From Glomus cerebriforme (lineage: Eukaryota > Glomeromycota > Glomeromycetes > Glomerales > Glomeraceae), in contig QKYT01000258.1 in the NCBI GenBank assembly GCA_003550305.1, positions 21,249 through 49,887 on the forward strand: a stretch of 28,639 nucleotides of DNA, in the 5' to 3' direction. The notes beneath the pieces are model-generated. The model did not search any database and was not told where the DNA came from. It saw only the letters and a list, made by a program, of their open reading frames with translations. Shown piece after piece: positions 19,830 through 27,858 of the stretch (positions within the stretch are counted from its first letter, which is position 1; the number at the start of each line of letters is the position of its first letter). The position numbers were made by a program, and so were the translations under genes.

Positions 19830-19902
19830 GCCATCGAACCTGAGTCATGTGATTAACATATGACAATTGTCACATGAAAAATCACTACACCCGACGAAGC
19901 CA
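19830..19902 (-). repeat. Possible pol III box pair around a 20-bp palindrome
   Basis: On the minus strand TGGCTTCGTCGG (19891-19902) fits the A-box consensus TRGCNNAGYNGG with one mismatch. GGTTCGATGGC (19830-19840) resembles the B box with two mismatches, about 50 bases downstream. Between them lies the palindrome CATATGACAATTGTCACATG (19857-19876, one mismatch pair). This could be a tRNA-derived SINE end or simply the 3' UTR of the gene at 19917-20189. Confidence 0.22.
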
Positions 19903-19916
19903 ACCTTACCATAACT

Positions 19917-20189
19917 TTAAATAAACCTAAGTCTAATTAAAATTACGATATAGTTAATCCTGTACCAAAAATCCAAAAAATTCCCACCAAAGTAAATAGA
20001 ATTACGTAAACTATTNTGATCTANTAAAAGAGGAACGGTAGAAGAATTANTTGATGAAGAAGAATTGGATCTTGGATTTGAAATATTGCGTCTAAATTTT
20101 TGTTTTCTATCTATATTGCGACTACGTTCTAAAGCTAATTGTTTTTCACAACGTGGAATCCAAACAGAANATATTATTAATATTAGCAT
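19917..20189 (-). CDS. C-terminal part of a membrane-type protein, minus strand, partial
   Basis: Minus-strand coding with a hydrophobic start (LILII, then SVWIPRCEKQLALERSRNID) passing into a basic, serine-rich tail (KQKFRRN, NPRSNSSSS) and an aromatic end (SIYFGGNFLDFWYRIN), stopping at 19917. This is what a last transmembrane helix plus cytoplasmic tail would look like. Four ambiguous bases (20016, 20024, 20050, 20170) lie inside, and the sequence beyond 20170 no longer reads as a gene on this strand; plus-strand coding begins exactly there. The 5' part is therefore missing. Family unknown. Confidence 0.5.
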   Translation of the reverse strand: MLILIIXSVWIPRCEKQLALERSRNIDRKQKFRRNISNPRSNSSSSXNSSTVPLLXDXNSLRNSIYFGGNFLDFWYRINYIVILIRLRFI

Positions 20190-20428
20190 TAAGAAGGCAC
20201 AATGTAATCCAAATAATCAAGATGAATTTTTACGTAGTCATGATATTCAATTTACTATTGGGGATGAAACTTTTCAAGAAGTTGTTTGTCATAATCAAAG
20301 ATTAGAAGGAATTGATCAAGTAAGTAGATTGATTTTTTTTTAAAAAAAAAAAAAATTTCGTAGAAATATATTAAATGTTCTTTTCTTTTTTTTTGTAGTG
20401 GTGCATTGAACTTTTCAAACAGGGTTAA
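20171..20428 (+). CDS. Two-exon 3' gene fragment, plus strand
   Basis: Exon 20171-20319 reads IINISIKKAQCNPNNQDEFL then RSHDIQFTIGDETFQEVVCH and ends LEGIDQ before a consensus donor GTAAGT. Intron 20320-20398 (79 bp) ends TTTTGTAG. Exon 20399-20428 gives WCIELFKQG and a TAA. The phase is kept. It looks like a soluble or lumenal domain with spaced cysteines. It begins abruptly at the ambiguous base 20170, where minus-strand coding of a different protein region ends. The two pieces may be parts of one gene rearranged by inversion, or an assembly artefact. Confidence 0.5.
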
Positions 20429-20607
20429 AAAAAAAAAAAATTTAAATTTATAAAAATAGTTAAATCCTATATGTTATTTGTTACATCTATTAAATATAAA
20501 ACAATAAAATTTAATGTTACTGTATATACAGTATGATTTATATAACAAATTATTTAAAAATGCTTTCTTTAAAAAAAAATATAATTATATATTGTATTAC
20601 TATCGTA

Positions 20608-20873
20608 CTAAACATTTTCGTTATCAACAATTTTCTCTACAACATCAAAAGAATTATCTTCAAAAATATGACTAACATCATTATTTTTAGGTAAAACACA
20701 TAAAATTAAAAGAAATAATATAANAGAAATAGAAAATGACCACATACAAATGAAATTTGCCGCCCTTATTTGACACGCAAGATATATTTTAGGTGATATA
20801 TAATCATAATCTGATGGACAAAAAAATGGTATATCACCAAATTCATCTTTTGTTAATATCGTATATATAACTA

Positions 20874-20905
<32 letters not shown>

Positions 20906-21584
20906 TGAAAAATTAATATAAAAGTTAATGATAATGATTAATGTAATTAACAATTTTTTTTAAAAAAAAATTACCAGGGATAATTATCCAGATACATGGT
21001 AAACAACTTTAAAAAAAATTTAATCGTTATTAGTAAAGTGATCAATGTAAAAAAATAAAGAATGATTTCGTGTTATAAATTTTTTTTTAAAAAAACACCT
21101 TAATGATTTAGCATAAATTTTTGCCGTAGAATCGTGTCGGATAATACATAAAGCACAACAAAATGATGTAACTAAAAAAATAAATGAAATATAATAAAAT
21201 ATACGTAATTCGAGATCTATAATAAATTAAGGCTATTTATTACTCTTACCAACTATTGAGAGTGCAGAACTCAAGTAACTATATAAAAAGCAATCAATTC
21301 AGTTAAATAAAAAAAAAAATTATTTATATTTGTTCTCTAATTTTATAACTTACGCGTATTCTACGCCATGTACTTTTAATTTTCCATCAGTTTGATTAAA
21401 AATTATAATTTTTGCAATATCTATTAAAAAAAAAGGCAATTTATTCTATATTTTTTTTCAATAGGAGAAATATAAAGTATTAACTATTTGGTTTACCTAA
21501 TACTAGACAAGCAAAAGTTAAAAGAATAGGAATAAGTCCAAAAACTCTTATAACAAAAATCCTAAAATGTCCGTAGAAAAACAT
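20608..21584 (-). CDS. Tetraspan-like membrane protein A (six exons, 198 aa), unknown family
   Basis: Reconstructed exons on the minus strand: 21497-21584, 21354-21420, 21250-21278, 21099-21216, 20975-21006 and 20608-20870. All introns are GT-AG (50-75 bp from about 72 to 137 at most) and all phases join. Residues about 10-29 are a first membrane segment. IAKIIIFNQTDGKLK (31-45) has an N-x-T site at N38. Membrane segments follow at about 68-87 (YYISFIFLVTSFCCALCII) and about 102-117. A loop with GDIPFFCPSDY (123-133) and YLACQIRAAN (141-150) carries two cysteines. A last segment (about 151-171) precedes an acidic tail. One base (20724) is ambiguous. It is a clear paralogue of the gene at 22096-23039, with the same exon order and phases. 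Function unknown. Confidence 0.8.
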
Positions 21585-22095
21585 TGCGAAGATTTATTCT
21601 TTTTATAAAATTTCTTTTTATTGAAAAAAATATATATATATATAATATTTTAATATTTTTGTAAATTAAAAAATTTAAATCATTTTTATTTTTGATTATT
21701 TATACTCCTTTCATTATATGCAAATCACATTAAATAACGAAATCTAATTTGGTCTTTTTTTTTTTGTTTGTAAATTGTCTGTACAGCAGCTGTACAACCT
21801 CATGTTTATTGTTTTAGTTAATCTAAATCTTTTATTTATTTATTTTTTTTCTGATACAGATACTAGTCAGACACTACATTATAAACAAGAGATTGAAGCA
21901 TATAGTAATTCGTTCTACTGTGACTGTACGTATTTAATCCATTGGTTCTTCCCTGTGATTTAAAAAAACTTTCGAATTTTTATTTTTTATTAGAAATAAA
22001 GTCAGAAATGAATTTTTGTGTCAAAATAAATATAAATATATAATCTATTTTTTTATATAAATAATATATAAATAAAAGAAAATTCTAAGATTTCA
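21585..22095. other. Spacer between the paralogous membrane-protein genes
   Basis: Contains the presumed promoter of gene A (right of 21584), the 3' UTR of gene B, T-rich stretches, and the possible orphan exon at 21860-21925. Confidence 0.45.
21860..21925 (+). other. Possible orphan exon, plus strand
   Basis: A pyrimidine tract and acceptor (TTTTTTTTCTGATACAG) precede 66 protein-like bases reading TSQTLHYKQEIEAYSNSFYC, followed by a donor GTACGTAT. It lies on the strand opposite to the two membrane-protein genes that flank it. No partner exons were found. It may be a remnant or a chance match. Confidence 0.25.
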
Positions 22096-23039
22096 TTAAA
22101 CATTATTACTTTCATCAGATTTTTTAGCTGTTAAAGAAGCTAAAACAAAACAAGCACCAAAATAACCACATCCAATTAAAATTAAAACTACCAATATACC
22201 AGGAATTATCCATAGTAATAAAAGGTTTGCAGCTCTAACTTGACAAGCTTTACGAATTAAAGGAGATTCATAAGGATAATCTGCTGGACAAAAAAATGGA
22301 ATATTTCCCATCTCATGTATAGTTAAACACATATATGAAACTATCGGAGAAAATAATTGATGGTTAACAAATAATAAGTAATATTAAAATACATATATAA
22401 TAATAATAATAATAATTTTTTACCATAAATCGCAACTGACAAGATAAATATGCTAGAATAAAAAATATATATATTAACTTTTAAACCTTTATAATTAATA
22501 CATTATAAAACATTTTTTTTTAAAAAAAAAAATTAGTTAATTACGGTATATTAACATGGTCATTTTTCTTTGTTTCACAACAACAAGAACAACAGCCCCC
22601 GTATACTTTAAAATTATATACAGTAACTGATTAATAATTTATAATTAAACGACTATTAGACATTAGAATTTAATAACTTACCACAGCCACATATTAGATA
22701 AGTTATATATCTAAATAAAAAATCAATTAGTTAAGTTTAATATTAGAAATATAAAATATAGTTTGGTTACATACACATAATCAATAAAATTTATCTTTAA
22801 TTCCCCGTTTGTTTGATTAAAAAGAATGATCTTTGCAATTTCTATAATAAAAAGAAAGAATATTATTTATGTTTAGTAAATTATGAAATAGATATAGTAT
22901 ATAAAATATGCAATTATAGTAATAAAGATATAAAATTCATAAAATTCTCACCTAATGAAAGGAACGCAAAACCACTCAAACCAAAAATTATACAAAATAA
23001 TATATATATACCACATCCAAGTTTTGTACACAAACTCAT
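22096..23039 (-). CDS. Tetraspan-like membrane protein B (six exons, 179 aa), unknown family
   Basis: Exons on the minus strand: 22952-23039, 22775-22841, 22682-22710, 22545-22626, 22424-22452 and 22096-22340. They total 540 nt with every phase consistent and all introns GT-AG (55-110 bp). Residues 8-29 form a membrane segment; IAKIILFNQTNGELK has an N-x-T site at N38. A second hydrophobic stretch lies at 52-66, then a cysteine cluster GGCCSCCC (71-78), a likely palmitoylation site. A third segment is at about 88-106, then the loop GNIPFFCPADY (110-120) and RKACQVRAAN (128-137). The fourth segment is about 138-168, with the polar tail TAKKSDESNNV. Start chosen because exon 1 is the same 88 nt length and phase as in gene A. 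MARVEL- or tetraspanin-like topology is possible, but no known signature (such as CCG) is present. Confidence 0.85.
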
Positions 23040-24343
23040 TATTGATATATGTATTTTGTGACTTTCTTTTATGAGAAACTAATGTTTGAACGATTAAAAA
23101 AATTTCGAAAAAAAATGAATAATGATTTCTTTTTTCTCGAGAATGTTAGAGACTTTAAATAAATTTCGAATCTAATACAGTACGTAAAAATCTATTTTTA
23201 GATTTTCCGATTGAAAATTTTTTTTGAATGATAATAATATGGATAAATTACAATGGATGTTGTGTTGGAGTACAATTTTCATTGATGTACTTGCGTCATG
23301 TGACAAAAAAGGAAAAGCACAGAAAATTTGGATTATCTTTCAAATTTTTAGTAGATTGATCGTTATATCATTTTATTATGTATCATGTTTGTAAAAGAAT
23401 CAAAGTCCTTTGAGTGAATTTTGCTTCTTGACACTAAAATTGATATTTCAAAATGAAATTACCGAACAAAATAATATATACAGTAGCACAAGATCGTTAT
23501 TATGAAAATGATGATTACTAATATATTTTTGGATTTGAAAAAAAAAATAACTGTTTCCTCTTCCTTTGTTTTTCCTTTTTTAAATAAATAAAATTAAAAA
23601 AATAGAAATAAAACAAAAGGTGGCTGTGAACATACAAAATTGACAACGAACAATGATGATCATAAGGAATTCATTTTCCGTTTACACGGAACTTTTAATA
23701 TATTTTTGGGAATATTTTCACTAATAGAATGGGACTGTTCCGATATATCGAATTTTAATGTGTAGATTTATTATTATTTATGATAATGTGTTCTGTCTAT
23801 AATATTTGATATCAAGATTTCATTTTATGATCGATATATCGAGATTCCGGTTATCAAATTTCATTTGACATTGTATTTCTTTGATCTCATGCAGACCTGA
23901 TTGATCGTAGAATAACATCTTGGAGTAATTAAACAATGCATTAAACAATTAAACATGAAAAACATGAAATAAGTATTAGAATCAACTACAATAGTATTAC
24001 AATCATGTATCAGCTGACAGTTTACGCACCTCGAATTATTAATTTTGGTCAATCTTTTTAAGGCATTATAAAAAAAAATTGGTCAGCCGGTTGATAATGA
24101 TCTGTTAAGATTTAATGAACGTTAAATATAGTGTTTTTTAAAAAATCTTTAATTCCGCCTGAAATTTTAAATTTTGATTGCGTCGCCAAATATATTTTTA
24201 TGTTTAGAATTTCGTCATATATTTCGACCTTAAGCGCCAAATGGCCAAAGTCACAATGTATCGAGAATTTTCAAAATCGATAAATTAATCTATAACTATT
24301 CTAACTTGTTTCTAACATTCCAATGATGAAAATATTGGCAAGT
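23040..24343. other. Intergenic region right of membrane protein B
   Basis: Promoter side of gene B. No further gene is visible. A small hairpin TTCCGT/ACGGAA lies at about 23679-23694, and CGATATATCG occurs twice, at about 23740 and 23832. A mixed-composition patch at 24085-24260 may be transposon debris. Confidence 0.4.
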
Positions 24344-24366
24344 AAAATAATAATAATAATAATAAT
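24344..24366. repeat. AAT trinucleotide microsatellite
   Basis: About seven AAT units. A similar short run is at 22401-22415. Confidence 0.8.
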
Positions 24367-24457
24367 TTATATTCATCTTATATACAAAAATAAATATACT
24401 CATACGTCACAATTTGCTGGTCATTTCTTGATGAGTCTTCAACTCTCCATCTGAATA

Positions 24458-25039
24458 TACAGAAGGCAATTATATATAATGGCTGAATTGAGATTTCTCA
24501 CGAAATATTATAAAAACTACTGTTACTTGATATAAATTTGATTTTTTGCTGATGTTTTCTCCTAGTATTCAAAATGAGTCAAAATTCGTAATTAGTAGTT
24601 AGAAACTTCATCAGAATGAACACGTTCTTTAAAGTAAATATCTTAGGTGGTAAGTATTTTGTAATTTTGTTATTTAGGATTTTTGTAGTAGAGCAGCGGG
24701 TGAGTGGGGGCATAGCGTGCTTATTATAAGCCCGTGGGTACCAGCTTCCCCTTACCTCACCTTAAATTTCAAGTATCTCCGCCATTTATTTCAAGAATAT
24801 ATTTAAAAGATTGGCAACGTAAAACTTTTTTTAAGTGCTTTTGGAAAATCCGTTTTTTTTTGTTTTTTATTAATTATTAGCAATAAATGATACATTAAAC
24901 GTCAAAAACTTAACAATACTAAATTGAAAATTTCGATGATAGAAATTACAATAGACAATCTTGTTTATTTAAATTATGTACTTTTATTCAAGTAATAAAT
25001 TTAAAAATACTTTGAAATTTAAAAACTTATTCTAGTTTC
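24458..25039 (+). repeat. Direct repeat copy A (deletion derivative of copy B)
   Basis: Matches 26922-27555: TACAGAAGGCAATTATA, GAGATTTCTCA, GTTCTTTAAAG, TAAATATCTTAGGTGG, and then near-identical sequence from 24661 to 24836 and from 24841 to 25039. Relative to copy B it lacks about 140 bases between TTTAAGTGC and TTGGAAAATCC, that is, most of a minus-strand gag-like gene start; only a CGGATTTTCCAAAAG scrap remains fused to the later part. The core 24688-24751 is GC-richer (see the findings). It also contains dispersed repeat copy 4 (24555-24587). An ambiguous base at 25040 marks its right end. Confidence 0.85.
24555..24587 (+). repeat. Degenerate dispersed repeat, copy 4
   Basis: TTTTCTCCTAGTATTCAAAA, then TGAGTCAAAATTC is the best-preserved plus-strand copy; the inverted partner is at 2918-2950. 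It is not found in direct repeat copy B, so it is either an insertion in copy A or was lost from copy B. Confidence 0.5.
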
Positions 25040-25040
25040 N

Positions 25041-25965
25041 AAAAAAAAAAATTTTTTCAAAATTTTATATTTTTGAAAATTTGAAAAATAAAAGGTTTTA
25101 TTTTTATTCAGTATTTAGAGTATTTACATATTTCGTTCTGATTAAATATTAAAAATATAGAGAGAGAGAGAAAACAAACAATAATTACTTCAAAAAGCAA
25201 GATTTTATGATTGTGATAACTTGTTAAACTCGTTGATGATTGTGATATAAATATAAATTTATATTTAATTTAGAAATTGGTAAAATTGTCTTGCTACATT
25301 TGTTTGTAATAATATCTATATTAACATTTAACTGAATTATTTAGATCTATATTATTATTATTTGAAAAAGAACACAGAATCTACAGCTGGTAATTATTTG
25401 TTTAATATCTAATAATTTTATATTTTCAGTTTTTAATAGCGTTTATTCTTTTAGAAAATTCATAATGAATTAATATTATATATTGATCAAATATTAAAAG
25501 ATAAAAATTGAAAATGATGGTAAATATACTCTTTTATATTAATAATTTATTTTATTTTTTGATTTTATAATCTAATTAAATATTTATGTTTAGATTATCT
25601 TACAAAAGAAGTAATTAAATATTAATTCAAATTTTGAACATCCTCATAATAATGGTAAGTATAAATAAATCACCTCTTTTTTTATTATAATCTAACATGA
25701 TTTTTTAGTTTATTAATTTAGTTATTTAGTTTTTCATTATTATATTTTATATAAAGCCATTCTGTTTAACAAAATGGCTTTATAAAAACTCTTCATATTC
25801 TATAATAATAATAAAAAAATGTTAGCAAATAGTAATAAATTTATTATTTCATATATTTCATAGCTGAAGAAATATAACATTTACCTTAGAGAATTTGATT
25901 AGAGCTGAAATGAATAGACAATAAATTAAAAGATCCAAATATATGAAATTGTAGGAATTTTGTAT
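25041..25965. other. AT-rich region with possible exon remnants
   Basis: A short GA microsatellite lies at about 25161-25171. Around 25510-25655 there are donor/acceptor-like signals (GATGGTAAATAT...TTTAG, then ATAATGGTAAGT) reminiscent of the small 3' exons of the kinase family, but the frames are broken. The hairpin at 25750-25784 is listed separately. No gene is supported. Confidence 0.4.
25750..25784. repeat. Perfect 12-bp hairpin
   Basis: TATAAAGCCATT (25750-25761) and AATGGCTTTATA (25773-25784) are exact inverted repeats separated by 11 bases. Complementarity resumes outward after a small bulge. It could be a tiny MITE remnant or an RNA hairpin; no flanking duplication was found. Confidence 0.6.
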
Positions 25966-26219
25966 CCATCTTCTTGTTTGTCTAAATAAAATAAAAAAAA
26001 AAGGTAAGAAATCTAATAATAAGGGAATTACCAATCTCCTTGTTTAACTGAAGCAAAAAAAAAGTAAAAAAACAGAAATCTAATACAAAAAGAATCACCC
26101 ATCTTCTTGTTTAACTAAAGCAAAAAAAAAAGAAATCTAATACAACCATCTTCTTGTTTGTCTAAATAAAATGAAAAAAATTAAGAAAAAAAAGAAATCT
26201 AATACAAAGAGAATCACCC
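25966..26219 (+). repeat. Four-unit degenerate tandem array
   Basis: Units begin CCATCTTCTTGTTTG(T/A)CTAAA, pass through an A-rich tract, and end GAAATCTAATACAA...GAATCACC. They start at about 25966, 26031, 26099 and 26146 and are about 47-74 bases long, differing mainly in A-run length. The array stops at the GGCC-ended element. Confidence 0.7.
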
Positions 26220-26222
26220 TAA

Positions 26223-26922
26223 AGGCCTGCAATGGGCCAGATCTGTGCTCAAAACCTGGCCTGGACCCAGCCCAGAATCTGGGACTGGGCCAGCTGAAAT
26301 TATTCTAAATCCACCCGCCGGGCCAGCATTTAATTTTTCATAAATTTTCTGGGCTGGGTCCAAGTTCAAAATGTAAACCCAGATTTTTATAACTCCTTAA
26401 TTCTAGCCAAAATTTTACAGTCAAATCACGCCAAAATTTAGGCAGAAATTGAACAATTTTAATAAATTGTAGTTTCTGCAATTTACTTTTGGTTTTTAAA
26501 TATACTAAATAAACTAAATAAATTGAATATCAATTTTATATAAGATAATATATTGTTTATTTAGAGAGTTTAAATTTATTAAATAAAAAAGAATTAAAGA
26601 ACCTCAAGTCATTTATTAGATTTAATTGTTTGTAATAAATTTTGAAATGGGATCATTAAATGCTGCGCCTCGCATCACTAATTTTATTGTGCAACAGATT
26701 GATTAAATAACATAAAAAAGTCATTTCAAATTACAAAATAGCTATGATTAAATTTATTTATTAAATAAATTATACATTATATTAAGAAATCCTGGTCCAG
26801 GCCGGGCTGGGGTTTCAATATGTTAATGCGGGCCAGGCCGGGCTGGCATTTCATATATAATTTTAAGTCTGGGCTGGGCCGGGCTGGAATTTTATATATT
26901 ATTTAAAGTCCAGTCCAGGCCT
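26223..26922 (+). mobile_element. GGCC-ended, GC-rich-termini element (about 700 bp)
   Basis: The left end AGGCCTGCAATGGGCC and the reverse complement of the right end, AGGCCTGGACTGG, are imperfect terminal inverted repeats. Both terminal regions are packed with GGGCC/GGCTGG motifs (for example GGGCTGGGCCGGGCTGG near 26871-26887), while the middle (26400-26780) is AT-rich host-like sequence with no intact frame. Subterminal repeat clusters of this kind are typical of non-autonomous hAT elements. A matching flank was not found next to the ends; AATCACCCT at 26212-26220 recurs at 26938-26946 but is offset. A solo end of the family is at 12211. Confidence 0.6.
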
Positions 26923-27555
26923 ACAGAAGGTAATTATAATCACCCTGTCTATAATGGCCGATTTGAGATTTCTCATGTTCTTTAAAGAATAACTCACTCT
27001 CTATCTCTCAAAATTGTAAATATCTTAGGTGGTATTTTGTAATTTTGTTATTTAGAATTTTTGTAGTAGAGCAGCATGATGCTATGAGTGAGTTGGGGCA
27101 TAGCATGCTTATTATAAGCCCGTGGGTACCAGCTTCCCCTTAATTCACCTTAAATTTCAAGTATCTCCGCCATTTATTTCAAGAATATATTTAAAAGATT
27201 GGCAACGTAAAACTTTTTTTAAGTGCATTTAGAAGTTCTTCATAATTATTTATTAATTCCACTTAAAAGATTACTATCTACTAATGTTATAACAAAATCC
27301 TATTAGCTTTCCAAAAATTATCGTATTTTTGAAGTTTGTTTATCCATTCATCTGGATGAATATTTCCATCGTATTTTGGAAAATCCATTTTTTTTATTAA
27401 TTATTAGCAATAAATGATACATTAAACGTCAAAAACTTAACAATACTAAATTGAAAATTTCGATGATAGAAATTACAATAGACAATCTTGTTTATTTGAA
27501 TTATGTACTTTTATTCAAGTAATAAATTTGAAATTTAAAAACTTATTCTAGTTTC
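26922..27555 (+). repeat. Direct repeat copy B (more complete)
   Basis: Matches copy A at 24458-25039 over both flanks and additionally keeps the minus-strand gag-like pseudogene at 27238-27388. It starts exactly at the right end of the GGCC element. The CTTATTATAAGCCCGTGGGT core and the AGTATCTCCGCCATTTATTT stretch are identical in the two copies. Confidence 0.85.
27238..27388 (-). pseudogene. Gag-like gene start, frameshifted
   Basis: From an ATG at 27386-27388 on the minus strand it reads MDFPKYDGNIHPDEWINKLQ, then KYDNFWKANRILL and a stop. The next homologous blocks, LVDS and GI, then ALKK and SFT, appear in shifted frames. It is a relative of the open frame at 27598-27858 (about 85% similar over the first 17 residues). 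Confidence 0.7.
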
Positions 27556-27597
27556 ATAAGCTCAATACACCACTAAAAATGGACAAAAAAAAAAATC

Positions 27598-27858
27598 TTA
27601 ATATTTATAAAAGTAAGAATAAAAATANCTATTGGTAATTTTAAATAATGTAAAAGAAATATCTTTTTTAAGTGCATTACGAAATTTCTCAAAATTATCA
27701 ATTCCAGTTGGAAGTGAAATAGTAGAATCTACCAGTGATATAGCGGTCTTCAAATGATTATTATTATTATTATCAATTAGTCTAAGCTCAAAATATTTTT
27801 GAATATCATTTATCCATTCATCTGGATGTATATTTCCATCATATTTTGGAATATCCAT
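27598..27858 (-). CDS. Gag-like small protein, truncated (86 aa)
   Basis: The minus-strand ATG at 27856-27858 begins MDIPKYDGNIHPDEWINDIQ. The frame continues with KYFELRLI, an asparagine run, AISLVDSTISLPTGIDNFEK and NALKKDISFTLFKITN. After the ambiguous base at 27628 it decays into YFYSYFYKY and a stop. Proteins starting PKYDGxxHPDEWI are common in Rhizophagus genomes and resemble the N-terminal part of retrotransposon capsid (gag) proteins (recollection, not a search). A normal family member would continue, so this copy is a 3' truncation. Two further degenerate starts lie at 27388 and about 24857, same strand. Confidence 0.6.
   Translation of the reverse strand: MDIPKYDGNIHPDEWINDIQKYFELRLIDNNNNNHLKTAISLVDSTISLPTGIDNFEKFRNALKKDISFTLFKITNXYFYSYFYKY

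Noticed and set aside
20065..20170. 5' part of the plus-strand 92-codon frame (MDLGFEILRLNFCF)
   Set aside because: This part is antisense to the better minus-strand coding; only the portion after 20170 reads as plus-strand protein.
21775..21859. Start of a 62-codon plus-strand frame
   Set aside because: Low-complexity, TTT/TTA-driven hydrophobic sequence before an acceptor site; only 21860-21925 looks protein-like.
22813..23061. Plus-strand 82-codon frame
   Set aside because: It is antisense to exons 1-2 and intron 1 of membrane protein B, which have consistent splice phases.
23861..24052. Minus-strand 63-codon frame
   Set aside because: No motif, no homologous copy and no splice context; likely chance.
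26212..26946. AATCACCCT on both sides of the GGCC-ended element as a 9-bp target duplication
   Set aside because: The right copy lies 15 bases beyond the element end, and the intervening bases match direct-repeat copy A; GAATCACC also recurs within the local tandem array.
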